From contig JBOFHK010000002.1 in NCBI GenBank assembly GCA_051649605.1, positions 62,001-126,000 on the forward strand: DNA of 64,000 nucleotides. Reading direction: 5' to 3'. Source of the stretch: Brevinema_A sp051649605. GTDB lineage: Bacteria > Spirochaetota > Brevinematia > Brevinematales > Brevinemataceae. Both the position numbers and the translations under genes were made by a program. Shown in pieces: positions 34,454 through 43,385 of this stretch. How positions within the stretch are numbered: position 1 is the first letter of the stretch; the number at the start of each line of letters is the position of its first letter. Under the pieces are notes generated by a model, which saw only the letters and a program-made list of their open reading frames with translations, did no database searches and was not told the DNA's origin.

Positions 34454-35314
34454 TCAATCTAAAATTATCTCTTTCATCCAAGAACGTGTCCCCAAATGCA
34501 TACAGGAATAACTAGCAATTTTCCCCGCTTTTTGAAGAGCATCAGGAAAATTCATTGATCGTCCATAATAGAAACAAAAGGCCCCATGAAAAATATCCCC
34601 AGCACCCAAAGTATCAATTGCCTTAACAGGAAGAGAAGGAATCGTATAAATGGTCCCATGATCACCGTAAACAATCCCCTTAGCACCTAAGGTAACAGCC
34701 CATTGTGAAATATTTAATTTTTTACATTCCTGATGAAACTCATCAATATTCCCCCCACAAAAATACTCCGAAACAATTGGAATATCCACTAGATTTAAAT
34801 AATCTTGACTCCATTCCTTCCGCCCTCCACCATCTAACACAACAAGCCCTGAAAAATTCTCAATCGCTGAAGCATTCTGCTCCACGAATATTTTTTCGTG
34901 TTGATCTAACAGAAGAATATCGTAAGATGGGGAAAAAAGATTAGGTAAGGAATAAACTTTGGTACAAGGTGAGGATTGGGAATTAATAATCAAACGACTA
35001 CCTGTATCTTGGGCAGATACAATAGTAGAAATAGGAATATGATAATCAGGATCATTACACAGATCAACAACTTCAATATGATATTTTTTCATTTCTTCAA
35101 AAGCGAGCGTCTTAAAAAAACTATCACGTCCAAAAGAAGAAGCCAAAACAGAAGTACCCCCCAAAAACGAATGGGTAATTGCTGCATTAAATGCAGGCCC
35201 TCCACCACAGAGATCCGTACTAAGAGAGGGGACTTTTACATCAGCTGGAGGATAACTTTCTAGGAAGTTAATCATATCAATAACCGTACATCCTAAAAAT
35301 AGTGTTTTTGACAT
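34454..35314 (-). CDS. PfkB-family carbohydrate kinase
   Basis: 286 residues from the ATG at 35314 (GGAGGGAG upstream decides the start over an upstream in-frame ATG). The DLCGGGPAFNAAITHSFLGG motif is PfkB signature 1, and AIDTLGAGDIFHGAFCFYYG is signature 2 with the catalytic Asp. The substrate is open: fructose-, tagatose- or ribose-like sugars or the phosphosugar made by the adjacent PTS. Cotranscribed with EIIB and EIIC; the DeoR gene is 187 bases upstream. Confidence 0.85.
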   Translation of the reverse strand: MSKTLFLGCTVIDMINFLESYPPADVKVPSLSTDLCGGGPAFNAAITHSFLGGTSVLASSFGRDSFFKTLAFEEMKKYHIEVVDLCNDPDYHIPISTIVSAQDTGSRLIINSQSSPCTKVYSLPNLFSPSYDILLLDQHEKIFVEQNASAIENFSGLVVLDGGGRKEWSQDYLNLVDIPIVSEYFCGGNIDEFHQECKKLNISQWAVTLGAKGIVYGDHGTIYTIPSLPVKAIDTLGAGDIFHGAFCFYYGRSMNFPDALQKAGKIASYSCMHLGTRSWMKEIILD

Positions 35315-35501
35315 AAAAAACTCCCTCCTCATATTCTATAATACATTCCGACATTTTACAAGTTTGAATTTTTGCAATAGAGGCATTTTATGGGCATTTA
35401 ATCAATTCTTAAAGGATCATATCATTTGTTAAATAGTATCTTCGATAAGATTACTTCAATTTTTTAGATTTTTTGAGAAAAATATCATTTTACTTAATTA
35501 T

Positions 35502-36239
35502 TTATAATATTGAAATGCCTTGATCCAGCCATTGTTGGACATTAAGAGGTGGGGTATCTGTAATAATATTTTGGATTAGAGAGATCGGAAATATAGTCCA
35601 AGGAAGAGATCTTAAGAATTTTGTAGAGTCCGCAATAATATATTGTTGAGAAGCCTGCTGAAAAATAATAAACTCATCTTCGTTATCTATTTCTTTTGTT
35701 TGGGTTACCCCTTTTACAAAATCAATAGAGAGTGCCCCAACAAAACTTCTACTTGGGTGAAAAGAATCAAAATTTTTATAGAATCCTAAAAAAGAATTAG
35801 AACGCTGTTTCCATTGTCCTCCCGTACAGATCAAATGAATATCAGGATATTTAACTAAAAAATTGACAACATGAAGAGAATTTGTTACCACGGTAAGATT
35901 TTTTTTAGTAATTAGGTAAGGCAAACAATAAAAAGTTGTTGAGCCTCCCCCTAAAAAAATAGTTTCTCCATCTTGGACAATAGCACCTACTTTCTCCCCG
36001 ATTCGTTCTTTAGCCATACGATTTTCATCGAGACGCCAGCCTAGGAGAGATTCATTGTGTTTTTGGGGTTTTTGTACCTTCCCTCTCGTAAAGATGACCA
36101 TATTATTATCATGTAGTATTTTAAGATATTTTCTTATTGTAGGGAGAGTTACATTACATAAGGACGCTAATTCCGTTACCGACGCCTCTTCGACTCTTTC
36201 GATAAAATTTAGTATTTTATATTTATTTTCAAAATTCAT
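35502..36239 (-). CDS. DeoR-family transcriptional regulator
   Basis: 245 residues. The N-terminal winged helix (KILNFIERVEEASVTELASLCNVTLPTIRKYLKIL) is of DeoR type, and the C-terminal effector domain has IVQDGETIFLGGGSTTFYCLPYL and VTNSLHVVNFL of the DeoRC fold, which senses a phosphosugar. It lies between the ascorbate-type PTS (same strand, downstream) and the divergent cellobiose-type EIIC, and likely controls one or both. Confidence 0.88.
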   Translation of the reverse strand: MNFENKYKILNFIERVEEASVTELASLCNVTLPTIRKYLKILHDNNMVIFTRGKVQKPQKHNESLLGWRLDENRMAKERIGEKVGAIVQDGETIFLGGGSTTFYCLPYLITKKNLTVVTNSLHVVNFLVKYPDIHLICTGGQWKQRSNSFLGFYKNFDSFHPSRSFVGALSIDFVKGVTQTKEIDNEDEFIIFQQASQQYIIADSTKFLRSLPWTIFPISLIQNIITDTPPLNVQQWLDQGISIL

Positions 36240-36309
36240 AGCTATTCCTTATTTTATATTATAATATTTTTTCTTTTTTGATGTCAATACAGAAGATTTC
36301 CAATTAGTA

Positions 36310-36374
36310 ATTTTTCTAAATATCGCAAATATATATAATAAATAGAAATATTATAGAAAATAATTTTTCTATTT
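36310..36374. promoter_or_regulatory. Cluster of TAGAAA half-sites, candidate DeoR operator
   Basis: In the 219-base divergent region, AAATAGAAA (36340-36348) and TTTCTATTT (36366-36374) form an inverted repeat. Further half-sites TTTTTCTAAA (36311-36320) and ATAGAAAAT (36353-36361) lie in between and beside. Multiple phased half-sites are typical of DeoR-family operators. A TATAAT at 36426-36431 precedes the EIIC gene but lacks a well-spaced -35. Confidence 0.45.
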
Positions 36375-36458
36375 ACTTTCTTTTTAATATATTATACTAT
36401 TGAATCACTATAGGTGAATTATTAGTATAATTTTTAACAGATATTTAAGGAGAATATT

Positions 36459-37787
36459 ATGACTTTTTTAGAAAAATTTTCAGAACTAGGATATAAATTC
36501 GGGAATCAACGACATATGGATGCCTTAAAAAACGGTCTTATGCTTGCTTTACCTGCTACCTTAGGAGGCTCACTTTTTTTGATTCTAAGGTTTCTTCCTA
36601 TTCCTGGTTGGAACGGAATCCTAGAATCTATTCTTGGTTCAAATTATGGGACAATTTTATCCTACCCTGTTGCTGCAACTTTTGATATGATTGGTATCAT
36701 CACACTAATCGGAGTCTCTTACTATCTTGCAGAAAGTTACAAAGTATCTCCCATCTCTGGGGTTATTACTGCCTTATGCGGATATTTTACCCTAACGCCC
36801 TCTTTCCATCTTCAGAATATTGAAGAATTGGATCGTTCCCTACAAATCAACGGTGTTTGGGGATTACAATATACTGGTGCAACAAGTCTTTTCGTCATTA
36901 TTTTATGTGCTATTGCCTCCGTGGAAATTTACCGTAAAATTGTCCAAAAAGGCTTTTTTATCAAACTACCCGATATGGTACCTCCCAATGTTGCTAATAA
37001 CTTTATTACTGTAATTCCTCTCTTTACCGTCTTATTCACGATGTGGGTCATCCGTATTCTCATCGCCCTCACTCCTTTTGAAACCATCCACAATCTCATC
37101 ACGACTCTTATTCAAACACCTCTCATGCAATTAGGGAATACTTTTTTTGGATATGCAACGTTAATTTTTTTCAAGGATCTCTTTTGGACAATCGGTATCC
37201 ATGGTCCTAATATGATGGGGCCAATCCTTCAACCTTTGGAGTTAGCATTTGGTGATGCCAATCGGCTTGCCTTCGAAACTGGAGAATCTTTACCCTATAT
37301 TTTTACTTATCCTTTTAGAGGAAATTTTCTTCAACTAGGGGGATCAGGAAATACTTTTATGTTTACGATCATGTGTGCCTTTTTTGCCAAAAGTGAACGT
37401 TTAAAATCTATTGGTAAATTATCCTTAGGGCCTGCTTTCTTCCAAATTAATGAGCCTATTATGTTTGGTATCCCTATCGTCTTAAATCCTATCATGATGA
37501 TTCCTTTTATATTTTCATCATTTATAAGTATATTAATTGCTTATACAGGAATGTCAACGGGATTAGTTTCCAAATTTCCAGGTATTACTATTCCTTGGAC
37601 GACTCCCCCTATTATTAATGCGTACTTAACATCCAATGGTAGTCTTTCCGTCGTATTAACACAGATTGTTATTTTAGTAGTAACAGCCCTAATGTACTAT
37701 CCTTTTTTTCTAATCATCGATAAACAAGCCTTACAAGAAGAAACTAGTACTTCAATAAAAACAGATCAACAATCAGCAAAAAGATAA
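36459..37787 (+). CDS. PTS lactose/cellobiose-family EIIC
   Basis: 442 residues with about 10 membrane segments. The family hallmark of the EIIC opening (FGNQRHMDALKNGLMLALPATLGGSLFLIL) and the loop FWTIGIHGPNMMGPILQPL are clear, as is FQINEPIMFGIPIVLNPIMMIPF (the conserved N-E-P region that binds sugar). It imports and phosphorylates beta-glucosides or chitobiose with unlinked EIIA and EIIB, which are not in this window. AGGAG precedes the ATG. A GH4 gene follows after 28 bases. Confidence 0.92.
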   Translation: MTFLEKFSELGYKFGNQRHMDALKNGLMLALPATLGGSLFLILRFLPIPGWNGILESILGSNYGTILSYPVAATFDMIGIITLIGVSYYLAESYKVSPISGVITALCGYFTLTPSFHLQNIEELDRSLQINGVWGLQYTGATSLFVIILCAIASVEIYRKIVQKGFFIKLPDMVPPNVANNFITVIPLFTVLFTMWVIRILIALTPFETIHNLITTLIQTPLMQLGNTFFGYATLIFFKDLFWTIGIHGPNMMGPILQPLELAFGDANRLAFETGESLPYIFTYPFRGNFLQLGGSGNTFMFTIMCAFFAKSERLKSIGKLSLGPAFFQINEPIMFGIPIVLNPIMMIPFIFSSFISILIAYTGMSTGLVSKFPGITIPWTTPPIINAYLTSNGSLSVVLTQIVILVVTALMYYPFFLIIDKQALQEETSTSIKTDQQSAKR

Positions 37788-37815
37788 AAATATTTTAATC
37801 ACTAAGGAGACAACG

Positions 37816-39138
37816 ATGAAAAATCCATTAAAAATTGTTACTATTGGTGGGGGATCAAGCTATACCCCAGAATTTGCTGAGGGTCTTATTAAGAGATCCA
37901 AAAATATGCCCGTCGCAGAATGGTGGCTTGTCGATATAGAAGATGGTAAAGAAAAGATGGAGATTGTCGGAGAATTGGCACAACGTATGTTCATAAAAGC
38001 TGGTTTAGATACTAAAGTAATAAGGACTCTCAATCGTCGAGAAGCCTTACAGGGAGCTGATTTTGTTACGACACAATTTAGAGTCGGATTATTAAACGCT
38101 CGTATTTTAGATGAAAGAATTCCTCTAAAATACAATTGTATCGGACAAGAAACAAATGGGGCTGGAGGATTATTTAAAGCATTACGAACGATTCCTATCA
38201 TTCTTGATATTTGTAAAGATATGAAAGAGATATGCCCTAATGCGTGGCTCATTAACTTCACAAATCCTGCAGGGATGGTTACCCAAGCTGCCATTAACGA
38301 AGGAGATTTCCCGCACACAATCGGTCTCTGTAATGTTCCTATTGGTATGCATAAAGGTGTTGCTGAGGGTTTAGCGGTAGAAAATGTCGAACTCATCATG
38401 GCGGGCATGAATCATTTTGTCTGGGGATTACACGCCTACGTAGACGGTAAAGATAGAATGCCTGAAGTCTTGGACTTTTTTATTAATAACACTGATCATG
38501 CTCCCGCCAATTTTTCTCGAAATAAATGGGATCCCTCCGTCATCAAAGCAATGCAGGCTCTTCCTTGTCCCTATCATCGATATTATTTTGCAAGCGATCA
38601 AATGCTCCAAGAAGAAATCCAAGATGCCCAAAGTAAAGGGACGAGAGCAGAAGTAGTAAAAAAATTAGAAGCAGAATTATTCGAGCTCTACAAAGATCCC
38701 GATCTTAAAGAAAAACCTAAACAGCTAGAACAACGTGGAGGAGCTCATTATAGTGATGCCGCTTGTGGTGTCATTTATGCAATCTATAATGATACCAATG
38801 ATATTATTGTTGCAAATACCAAAAATAACAGTACTATCCGATCATTACCCACCCACGCTGCCATTGAAGGAACTTGTATTATCAACAAATCTGGAGCTCA
38901 CCCTTTAGCCGTCGAAGACCTCCCTCAATGGATGGATCAATGGCTACAGCTGGTTTTTTCTTATCAGGATCTAACGGTACAAGCCGCCACTACTGGACAT
39001 TATGAAACACTCCTTCAAGCCTTTTATATTAATCCTCTCACTCCAAAAGGACAGCAAGCTGAAGAATTAATAAAAGAGATGATGTTAGCCCATCAAGAAT
39101 ACCTACCCCAGTTTCAAGATTTAATCAAATCCTATTAA
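37816..39138 (+). CDS. GH4 6-phospho-beta-glucosidase
   Basis: 440 residues, full GH4 length. The N-terminal NAD+ fold IGGGSSYTPEFAEGL, the metal-binding GLCNVPIGMHKG and the NHFVWGLHAYVDG region are present. The C-N-V-P motif marks the beta-specific branch, from memory of the family. It needs NAD+ and Mn2+ and hydrolyses 6-phospho-beta-glucosides in the cytoplasm. It is 28 bases after the cellobiose-type EIIC, an obvious functional pair. Confidence 0.9.
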   Translation: MKNPLKIVTIGGGSSYTPEFAEGLIKRSKNMPVAEWWLVDIEDGKEKMEIVGELAQRMFIKAGLDTKVIRTLNRREALQGADFVTTQFRVGLLNARILDERIPLKYNCIGQETNGAGGLFKALRTIPIILDICKDMKEICPNAWLINFTNPAGMVTQAAINEGDFPHTIGLCNVPIGMHKGVAEGLAVENVELIMAGMNHFVWGLHAYVDGKDRMPEVLDFFINNTDHAPANFSRNKWDPSVIKAMQALPCPYHRYYFASDQMLQEEIQDAQSKGTRAEVVKKLEAELFELYKDPDLKEKPKQLEQRGGAHYSDAACGVIYAIYNDTNDIIVANTKNNSTIRSLPTHAAIEGTCIINKSGAHPLAVEDLPQWMDQWLQLVFSYQDLTVQAATTGHYETLLQAFYINPLTPKGQQAEELIKEMMLAHQEYLPQFQDLIKSY

Positions 39139-39154
39139 TTATTACTATTTGTTA

Positions 39155-39186
39155 TTTAAAAACCCTACACCCCGTAGGGTTTTTAA
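39155..39186. terminator. Bidirectional terminator between the two GH4 genes
   Basis: Perfect 13-bp stem TTAAAAACCCTAC (39156-39168) / GTAGGGTTTTTAA (39174-39186) with loop ACCCC and T-runs on both strands. It serves the convergent GH4 genes. Confidence 0.92.
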
Positions 39187-39187
39187 T

Positions 39188-40507
39188 TTATTTCAATATA
39201 GGCCAGTACTCTTTATTTGCCTCAATAAGATCATCAAGAATTTTTTTTGCTACTTCGACGTTAGGTACTATTCGCGACAGACTAATAGCCTGCCATAATT
39301 TAAGATAAGACCCTTCGATCCATGCTTCTACGACTAATTTTTCTACAGCAACTTGCTGTTCCATCAGTCCCTTATGAAAACGAGGAATTTCGCCCATACA
39401 AAGAGGTTCTGGACCATCACTACCTAAAACACAAGGAATCTCAACCATAGCAGTAGGATCAAAATTACTAATAGAGCCATTGTTTGGGACAATGAGAAGC
39501 ATTCTCTCCCCTGTATTATTGGTAATTGCCGTAGCTAAATCAACAATATAAGTAGCATGACCACCAATATGAAAAATGCTATCCTGAGCTGTACCCTTTT
39601 GAATAATATTGTGGCACTCTCCAAATACTTCTTTTTCACGCCCCTCTCTCACCATATCCGTTCTTGTATAGTTAATATCTGAGTGAGATACAACATAATC
39701 GGGGAACAAATAGTATTTAAGATAGGTATTTGGTAGATAATCAGGAGAAAGAGAGTACGTATCTTTTGCTTTTTTATAGGTGTCAGTCCAATCTGCATCA
39801 CGAGTAGAATCAGGAGTGTGATATCCACTTTGCTCAATATGATTTTTGATGATTGGCATCAGGTTACGTCCCGTTGATTTTTCTATAACATTAGTCCACC
39901 ACCCAAAATGGTTTAGCCCAAAATAACGCACCTGCATCTCCTTACGAGATTTGAGTCCACATATTTTAGCCATAATATTTTCAATCCCTATAGGCATATC
40001 ACAGATATTAAGAACTTTAGTATTAGGTTTTAGACAACGACAAGCTTCTGCCACAATGGCTGCTGGATTAGAGTAATTAAGCATCCAAGCGTTTGGGGAG
40101 TACTGCTCCATATAGTCAATTAATTCTAGAACTCCTCCTATAGAACGCATCCCATAGGACATTCCTCCAGGACCACAGGTCTCTTGACCAACACATCCAT
40201 ACTTTAGAGGAATCTTCTCATCCAAAGAACGCATTTCATACTTACCAACCCGAATATGAGCCATCACAAAATCTACATCCGAAAATGCGACGCTTGGATC
40301 TGTCGTATAGCAGTACTGAATATGGGGAGCTCTCTCTTTCATAATAATTTCACAAGCTTTCCCAACAATCGCCTGACGATCAGAGTCATTATCATACAGT
40401 TTCAACGTATGTAAAGGAAAACGCTCTTGCTGATCCAACAACATCAATAAAATCTCAGGAGTAAAGGTACTCCCACCTCCTGCAATAACAACAGAATATT
40501 TTTTCAT
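39188..40507 (-). CDS. GH4 6-phospho-alpha-glucosidase
   Basis: 439 residues. The N-terminal VIAGGGSTFTPEILLMLLDQ is the NAD+ site, and NICDMPIGIEN has the C-D-M-P metal motif that marks the alpha-specific branch (GlvA/MalH/AglB). LNHFGWWTN follows. It hydrolyses maltose-6'-phosphate or similar 6-phospho-alpha-glucosides. It is downstream of an alpha-glucoside-type EIICB on the same strand (33-base gap), consistent with that substrate class. The last 19 codons are duplicated as a 56-bp fragment at 43157-43212. Confidence 0.9.
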   Translation of the reverse strand: MKKYSVVIAGGGSTFTPEILLMLLDQQERFPLHTLKLYDNDSDRQAIVGKACEIIMKERAPHIQYCYTTDPSVAFSDVDFVMAHIRVGKYEMRSLDEKIPLKYGCVGQETCGPGGMSYGMRSIGGVLELIDYMEQYSPNAWMLNYSNPAAIVAEACRCLKPNTKVLNICDMPIGIENIMAKICGLKSRKEMQVRYFGLNHFGWWTNVIEKSTGRNLMPIIKNHIEQSGYHTPDSTRDADWTDTYKKAKDTYSLSPDYLPNTYLKYYLFPDYVVSHSDINYTRTDMVREGREKEVFGECHNIIQKGTAQDSIFHIGGHATYIVDLATAITNNTGERMLLIVPNNGSISNFDPTAMVEIPCVLGSDGPEPLCMGEIPRFHKGLMEQQVAVEKLVVEAWIEGSYLKLWQAISLSRIVPNVEVAKKILDDLIEANKEYWPILK

Positions 40508-40540
40508 TATTTTCTCCTCGTCATAAAATATCTCTCTGTT

Positions 40541-42157
40541 CTACTTAATTTCAATATTTAGGAGTGCCTCAAAACGATCTCTAACCTGAGAAACACTTAG
40601 CCCCACAATAATCTGAAGATTTAACCCCATACGTACAAGACCATAAGCTCCTGCATCCTTAAAAATTTTTTCATCAAGTACTTTGGATTCGTCCTTGACC
40701 AAAATTCTCAAACGTGTGGCACAATTACTGACGCTATCAATATTATCAATCCCACCAAGAGCATCTAAAAAAATTGAGGCTTGTAGAAGCATAGGATCAT
40801 TAGCAGAATATCCACCAATCCCTTGCATGGTATTTTTTTCTTTGAGATCTTTTTTTGAATAAAGTTTGACAGAATTTTCTTCTAGTTCTCGGCCTGGTGT
40901 TTTAATATTCCATTTTAAAATAAGAAAACGAAAGACAAAAAACCAAATAAACGTAAAGATAATCCCAATAGTAATTTGGGTCAATACTAAACCAGAATGA
41001 TTCAGCATAAGAGGAATCCAATTCCCTGTAATAAAATTAATTAGACCACTACTATACCAACCTACTACCCCAAAAGCATACATCGTAGCCGCAAGAGTAG
41101 CAGCCAACAAAGAATGTATAAAAAAAAGAACAGGGGCAATAAAGAGAAAGGTGAACTCTAAAGGCTCTGTAATCCCTGCAAACATCGAAGTAATCGTAGC
41201 AGGGATTAGTAGGGTAGCCATCCGTTTTTTATTTTCTGGAAAAGTAACAGAATACAATGCTAAAGCAATACCAAGACAACCAAAAACTTTTGTATTCCCA
41301 TAGAGAGCAAAACCACCTTCCGGAAATAATGCTTTTAAAGAGCCAGTAGATTCGACAAAACGAGGGAGATTTTCTACCCAATAAGCAGTAATCCCATTGG
41401 GAACAACCGCAGGGCCAAACGCAAAAGGAGTATAAATAAAATGGTGAAGTCCTGTGGGAATAAGAATCCGTTCTAAAAAAGTATAGATCCAAACTCCCAT
41501 AACACCAGAATTAGCCATAAAATACTGCATAGAAGAAATCCCCAGCTGGATTTTTGGCCAAATAAAACAGGTCAAAAAAGCTAGAGGAATGAGTATGAAA
41601 AATGATAAAATAGTAACATAAGGAGCACCTTGGAATACAGAAAGCCACGTCGGCAGAATCTTATCAAAGTTTTTATTGTGAATATTAGTAACAATTAAAG
41701 CAACGAGAATACCTCCTAGCATATTAGTATCCAAAGTTTTCACCCCTCCAATCATTACAATTCCTGAACCTTGGATAATGGGATCAGTAAAATTCTCTAC
41801 CCCAAAAAAAGATCCCCACCCAGTGAGAATCGCTGCAATAAAATAATTAAAAGTCATATAAGAAACAAAAGTAACCAATACCGCTCTTGCATTAGATTTT
41901 TCAGCAAAACCAATAGGAAGCCCTAAAGCAAACAACAGAGGAATGTTACGAAATACCGTCCAAGCTCCCTCTTGAATTACATAAATCACACGATAAAAAT
42001 TACTATCTTTAGAAGCAAGTGCTTCCCCAACAATATAAGGATTTGTAAGCATAATACAAACAGACACCACAATTCCTGCAAAACTAAATAATAGGACGGG
42101 AACAAACATAGCAGATCCCAGTTTTTGTATTGCTCCTATAATTTTTTCAAACTTCAT
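40541..42157 (-). CDS. PTS alpha-glucoside/maltose-type EIICB
   Basis: 538 residues. A GPTS-family EIIC membrane domain occupies residues 1-430 (ITEPLEFTFLFIAPVLFFIH is the conserved sugar-site segment), followed by a linker and a C-terminal EIIB domain (residues 455-538) with NIDSVSNCATRLRILVKDE, the phospho-Cys site. No EIIA domain is fused, so an EIIA-Glc elsewhere is required. Its promoter overlaps a palindromic operator. The GH4 alpha-enzyme follows. Confidence 0.92.
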   Translation of the reverse strand: MKFEKIIGAIQKLGSAMFVPVLLFSFAGIVVSVCIMLTNPYIVGEALASKDSNFYRVIYVIQEGAWTVFRNIPLLFALGLPIGFAEKSNARAVLVTFVSYMTFNYFIAAILTGWGSFFGVENFTDPIIQGSGIVMIGGVKTLDTNMLGGILVALIVTNIHNKNFDKILPTWLSVFQGAPYVTILSFFILIPLAFLTCFIWPKIQLGISSMQYFMANSGVMGVWIYTFLERILIPTGLHHFIYTPFAFGPAVVPNGITAYWVENLPRFVESTGSLKALFPEGGFALYGNTKVFGCLGIALALYSVTFPENKKRMATLLIPATITSMFAGITEPLEFTFLFIAPVLFFIHSLLAATLAATMYAFGVVGWYSSGLINFITGNWIPLMLNHSGLVLTQITIGIIFTFIWFFVFRFLILKWNIKTPGRELEENSVKLYSKKDLKEKNTMQGIGGYSANDPMLLQASIFLDALGGIDNIDSVSNCATRLRILVKDESKVLDEKIFKDAGAYGLVRMGLNLQIIVGLSVSQVRDRFEALLNIEIK

Positions 42158-42180
42158 AACATAACTCCCTATTGATAATA

Positions 42181-42215
42181 TATATTTATTATACTATACA
42201 ATAAATATAAATCAA
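42181..42215 (-). promoter_or_regulatory. EIICB promoter overlapped by a palindromic operator
   Basis: On the - strand, TTGATT (complement of 42210-42215), 16-bp spacer, TATAAT (complement of 42188-42193). The -10 lies inside a perfect inverted repeat: TATATTTATT (42181-42190), 9-base spacer, AATAAATATA (42200-42209). Repressor binding would block the polymerase. The upstream GntR-type regulator is the natural candidate. Confidence 0.6.
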
Positions 42216-42267
42216 TATAGAAATTATTATATTAATGAATTTTTTTAATTATTTACAAACAAAATAT

Positions 42268-42984
42268 TTATGTTATTTTATTTGTACCAACCTCTAATTC
42301 AAGAATGTATTTATCAGGATTATAATAGATCGCAGTAAAATCAGTGATATTATTATTTTGGTTATAGCTAATATTCTCTACAAGCTGTAAGGGAGGACGT
42401 CCTTGTACATTAAGAAACTTGGTGATTCTCTTTTCTGGAACAATAGGAATAATAGTTTTTTTTACTCGTACAATAGGACACCCATGCTGAGCATAATACT
42501 GATAACGCGATATTTCAAGATCCTTTTTTTTAATCTCAGGGACTAAGCCCATTTTAAGGTATCCTATTTCAAAACTAACAGGAATACGGTCAAAAAGATT
42601 AATTCTTTCATAAAAGAGTACTTTTTCTTTTGGTTCTAAGCCTAGTTTAAAAACTACATCTGACGGAGGAATCATTTTTTTGATGGTAATAACACGAGTT
42701 TTTAAAGTTACTACTGTATCGTTAGCAATCTCACGAAATCCTTTTAGCGTCAATCCAATAGGAATTTTACTATTATTATTTGGAGCAACAAAAGTACCTA
42801 ATCCCTGAGCACGGCGTAAATAACCCGAGTTTACTAAAGAATGTAGAGCATTTTTTATAGTTACAACACTAACACCAAAACGTTGGGACATTTGTTCTTC
42901 CGTTTCTAGTTTTTGTCCCTCTTGAAATACCCCCGATTTAATTGCATCAATAATATAATCTTCTACAAACTGTCTTTTTATCAT
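42268..42984 (-). CDS. GntR-family (HutC/UTRA) transcriptional regulator
   Basis: 238 residues from the ATG at 42984, with GGAG 6 bases upstream; an upstream in-frame TTG at 42996 overlaps that site. The winged helix (LETEEQMSQRFGVSVVTIKNALHSLVNSGYLRRAQGLGTFV) and C-terminal UTRA domain (LFYERINLFDRIPVSFEIGYL) are typical. It is the first gene of the alpha-glucoside unit and likely represses it, released by a phosphorylated sugar. Confidence 0.88.
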   Translation of the reverse strand: MIKRQFVEDYIIDAIKSGVFQEGQKLETEEQMSQRFGVSVVTIKNALHSLVNSGYLRRAQGLGTFVAPNNNSKIPIGLTLKGFREIANDTVVTLKTRVITIKKMIPPSDVVFKLGLEPKEKVLFYERINLFDRIPVSFEIGYLKMGLVPEIKKKDLEISRYQYYAQHGCPIVRVKKTIIPIVPEKRITKFLNVQGRPPLQLVENISYNQNNNITDFTAIYYNPDKYILELEVGTNKIT

Positions 42985-43039
42985 TCTATTCTCCAAAAAT
43001 TTTTACTACTGCCTTAATCACAATCCTTTTTGTAAGAAC

Positions 43040-43093
43040 TGGTAAATACCAAAGAATATCTAAAATTATACATCTAATTTTCTATAAGGTCAA
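43040..43093 (-). promoter_or_regulatory. GntR promoter with palindrome near its start
   Basis: On the - strand TTGACC (complement of 43088-43093), 17-bp spacer, TATAAT (complement of 43065-43070). Downstream of the predicted start lies TGGTA-AA-TACCA (43040-43051), close to the GGT...ACC operators of HutC-type GntR regulators, suggesting autoregulation. The 389-base stretch 42997-43385 also contains the GH4 fragment and the FliA-like promoter; nothing else is visible in it. Confidence 0.6.
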
Positions 43094-43156
43094 TGGCTAC
43101 TCTACCCGTATATTCTCAATATTTTTAACATTCTAACAATAATACATAATTATTTA

Positions 43157-43212
43157 CAGTACTCTTTATTTGCCTCAATAAGATCATCAAGAATTTTTTT
43201 TGCTACTTCGAC
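43157..43212 (-). pseudogene. 56-bp in-frame remnant of a GH4 gene 3' end
   Basis: Identical over 56 bases to 39204-39259, the C-terminal coding part of the GH4 alpha-enzyme. On the - strand it reads the residues VEVAKKILDDLIEANKEY plus the first bases of the Trp codon, beginning exactly at a codon boundary. Flanks do not match, no open frame continues, and no mobile element is near. It is direct with its parent and 3,953 bp away. Confidence 0.85.
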
Positions 43213-43321
43213 ATCAAATAGAGATATTCTCTTCAATAGTTAGCAACAGCTACATAGAAATCAAGTTTTACGTGGGGGAGTATATTTCTCATTTTAAAAT
43301 ATTTAATATAAATTACGGATA

Positions 43322-43348
43322 TTAAGTTTCATCAAAAAAATCCGATAC
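43322..43348 (+). promoter_or_regulatory. FliA (sigma-28)-type promoter of the receptor-like gene
   Basis: TTAAGTTT (43322-43329), 11-bp spacer, TCCGATAC (43341-43348). Against the enterobacterial sigma-28 consensus TAAAGTTT-N11-GCCGATAA this is 7/8 and 6/8 with exact spacing. It lies 37 bases upstream of the start codon at 43386 of a chemoreceptor-like gene, just where a flagellar/chemotaxis promoter is expected. Confidence 0.7.
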
Positions 43349-43385
43349 AAGATAGAGAAGATATAAGATTTGGAGTATTCTAGTT

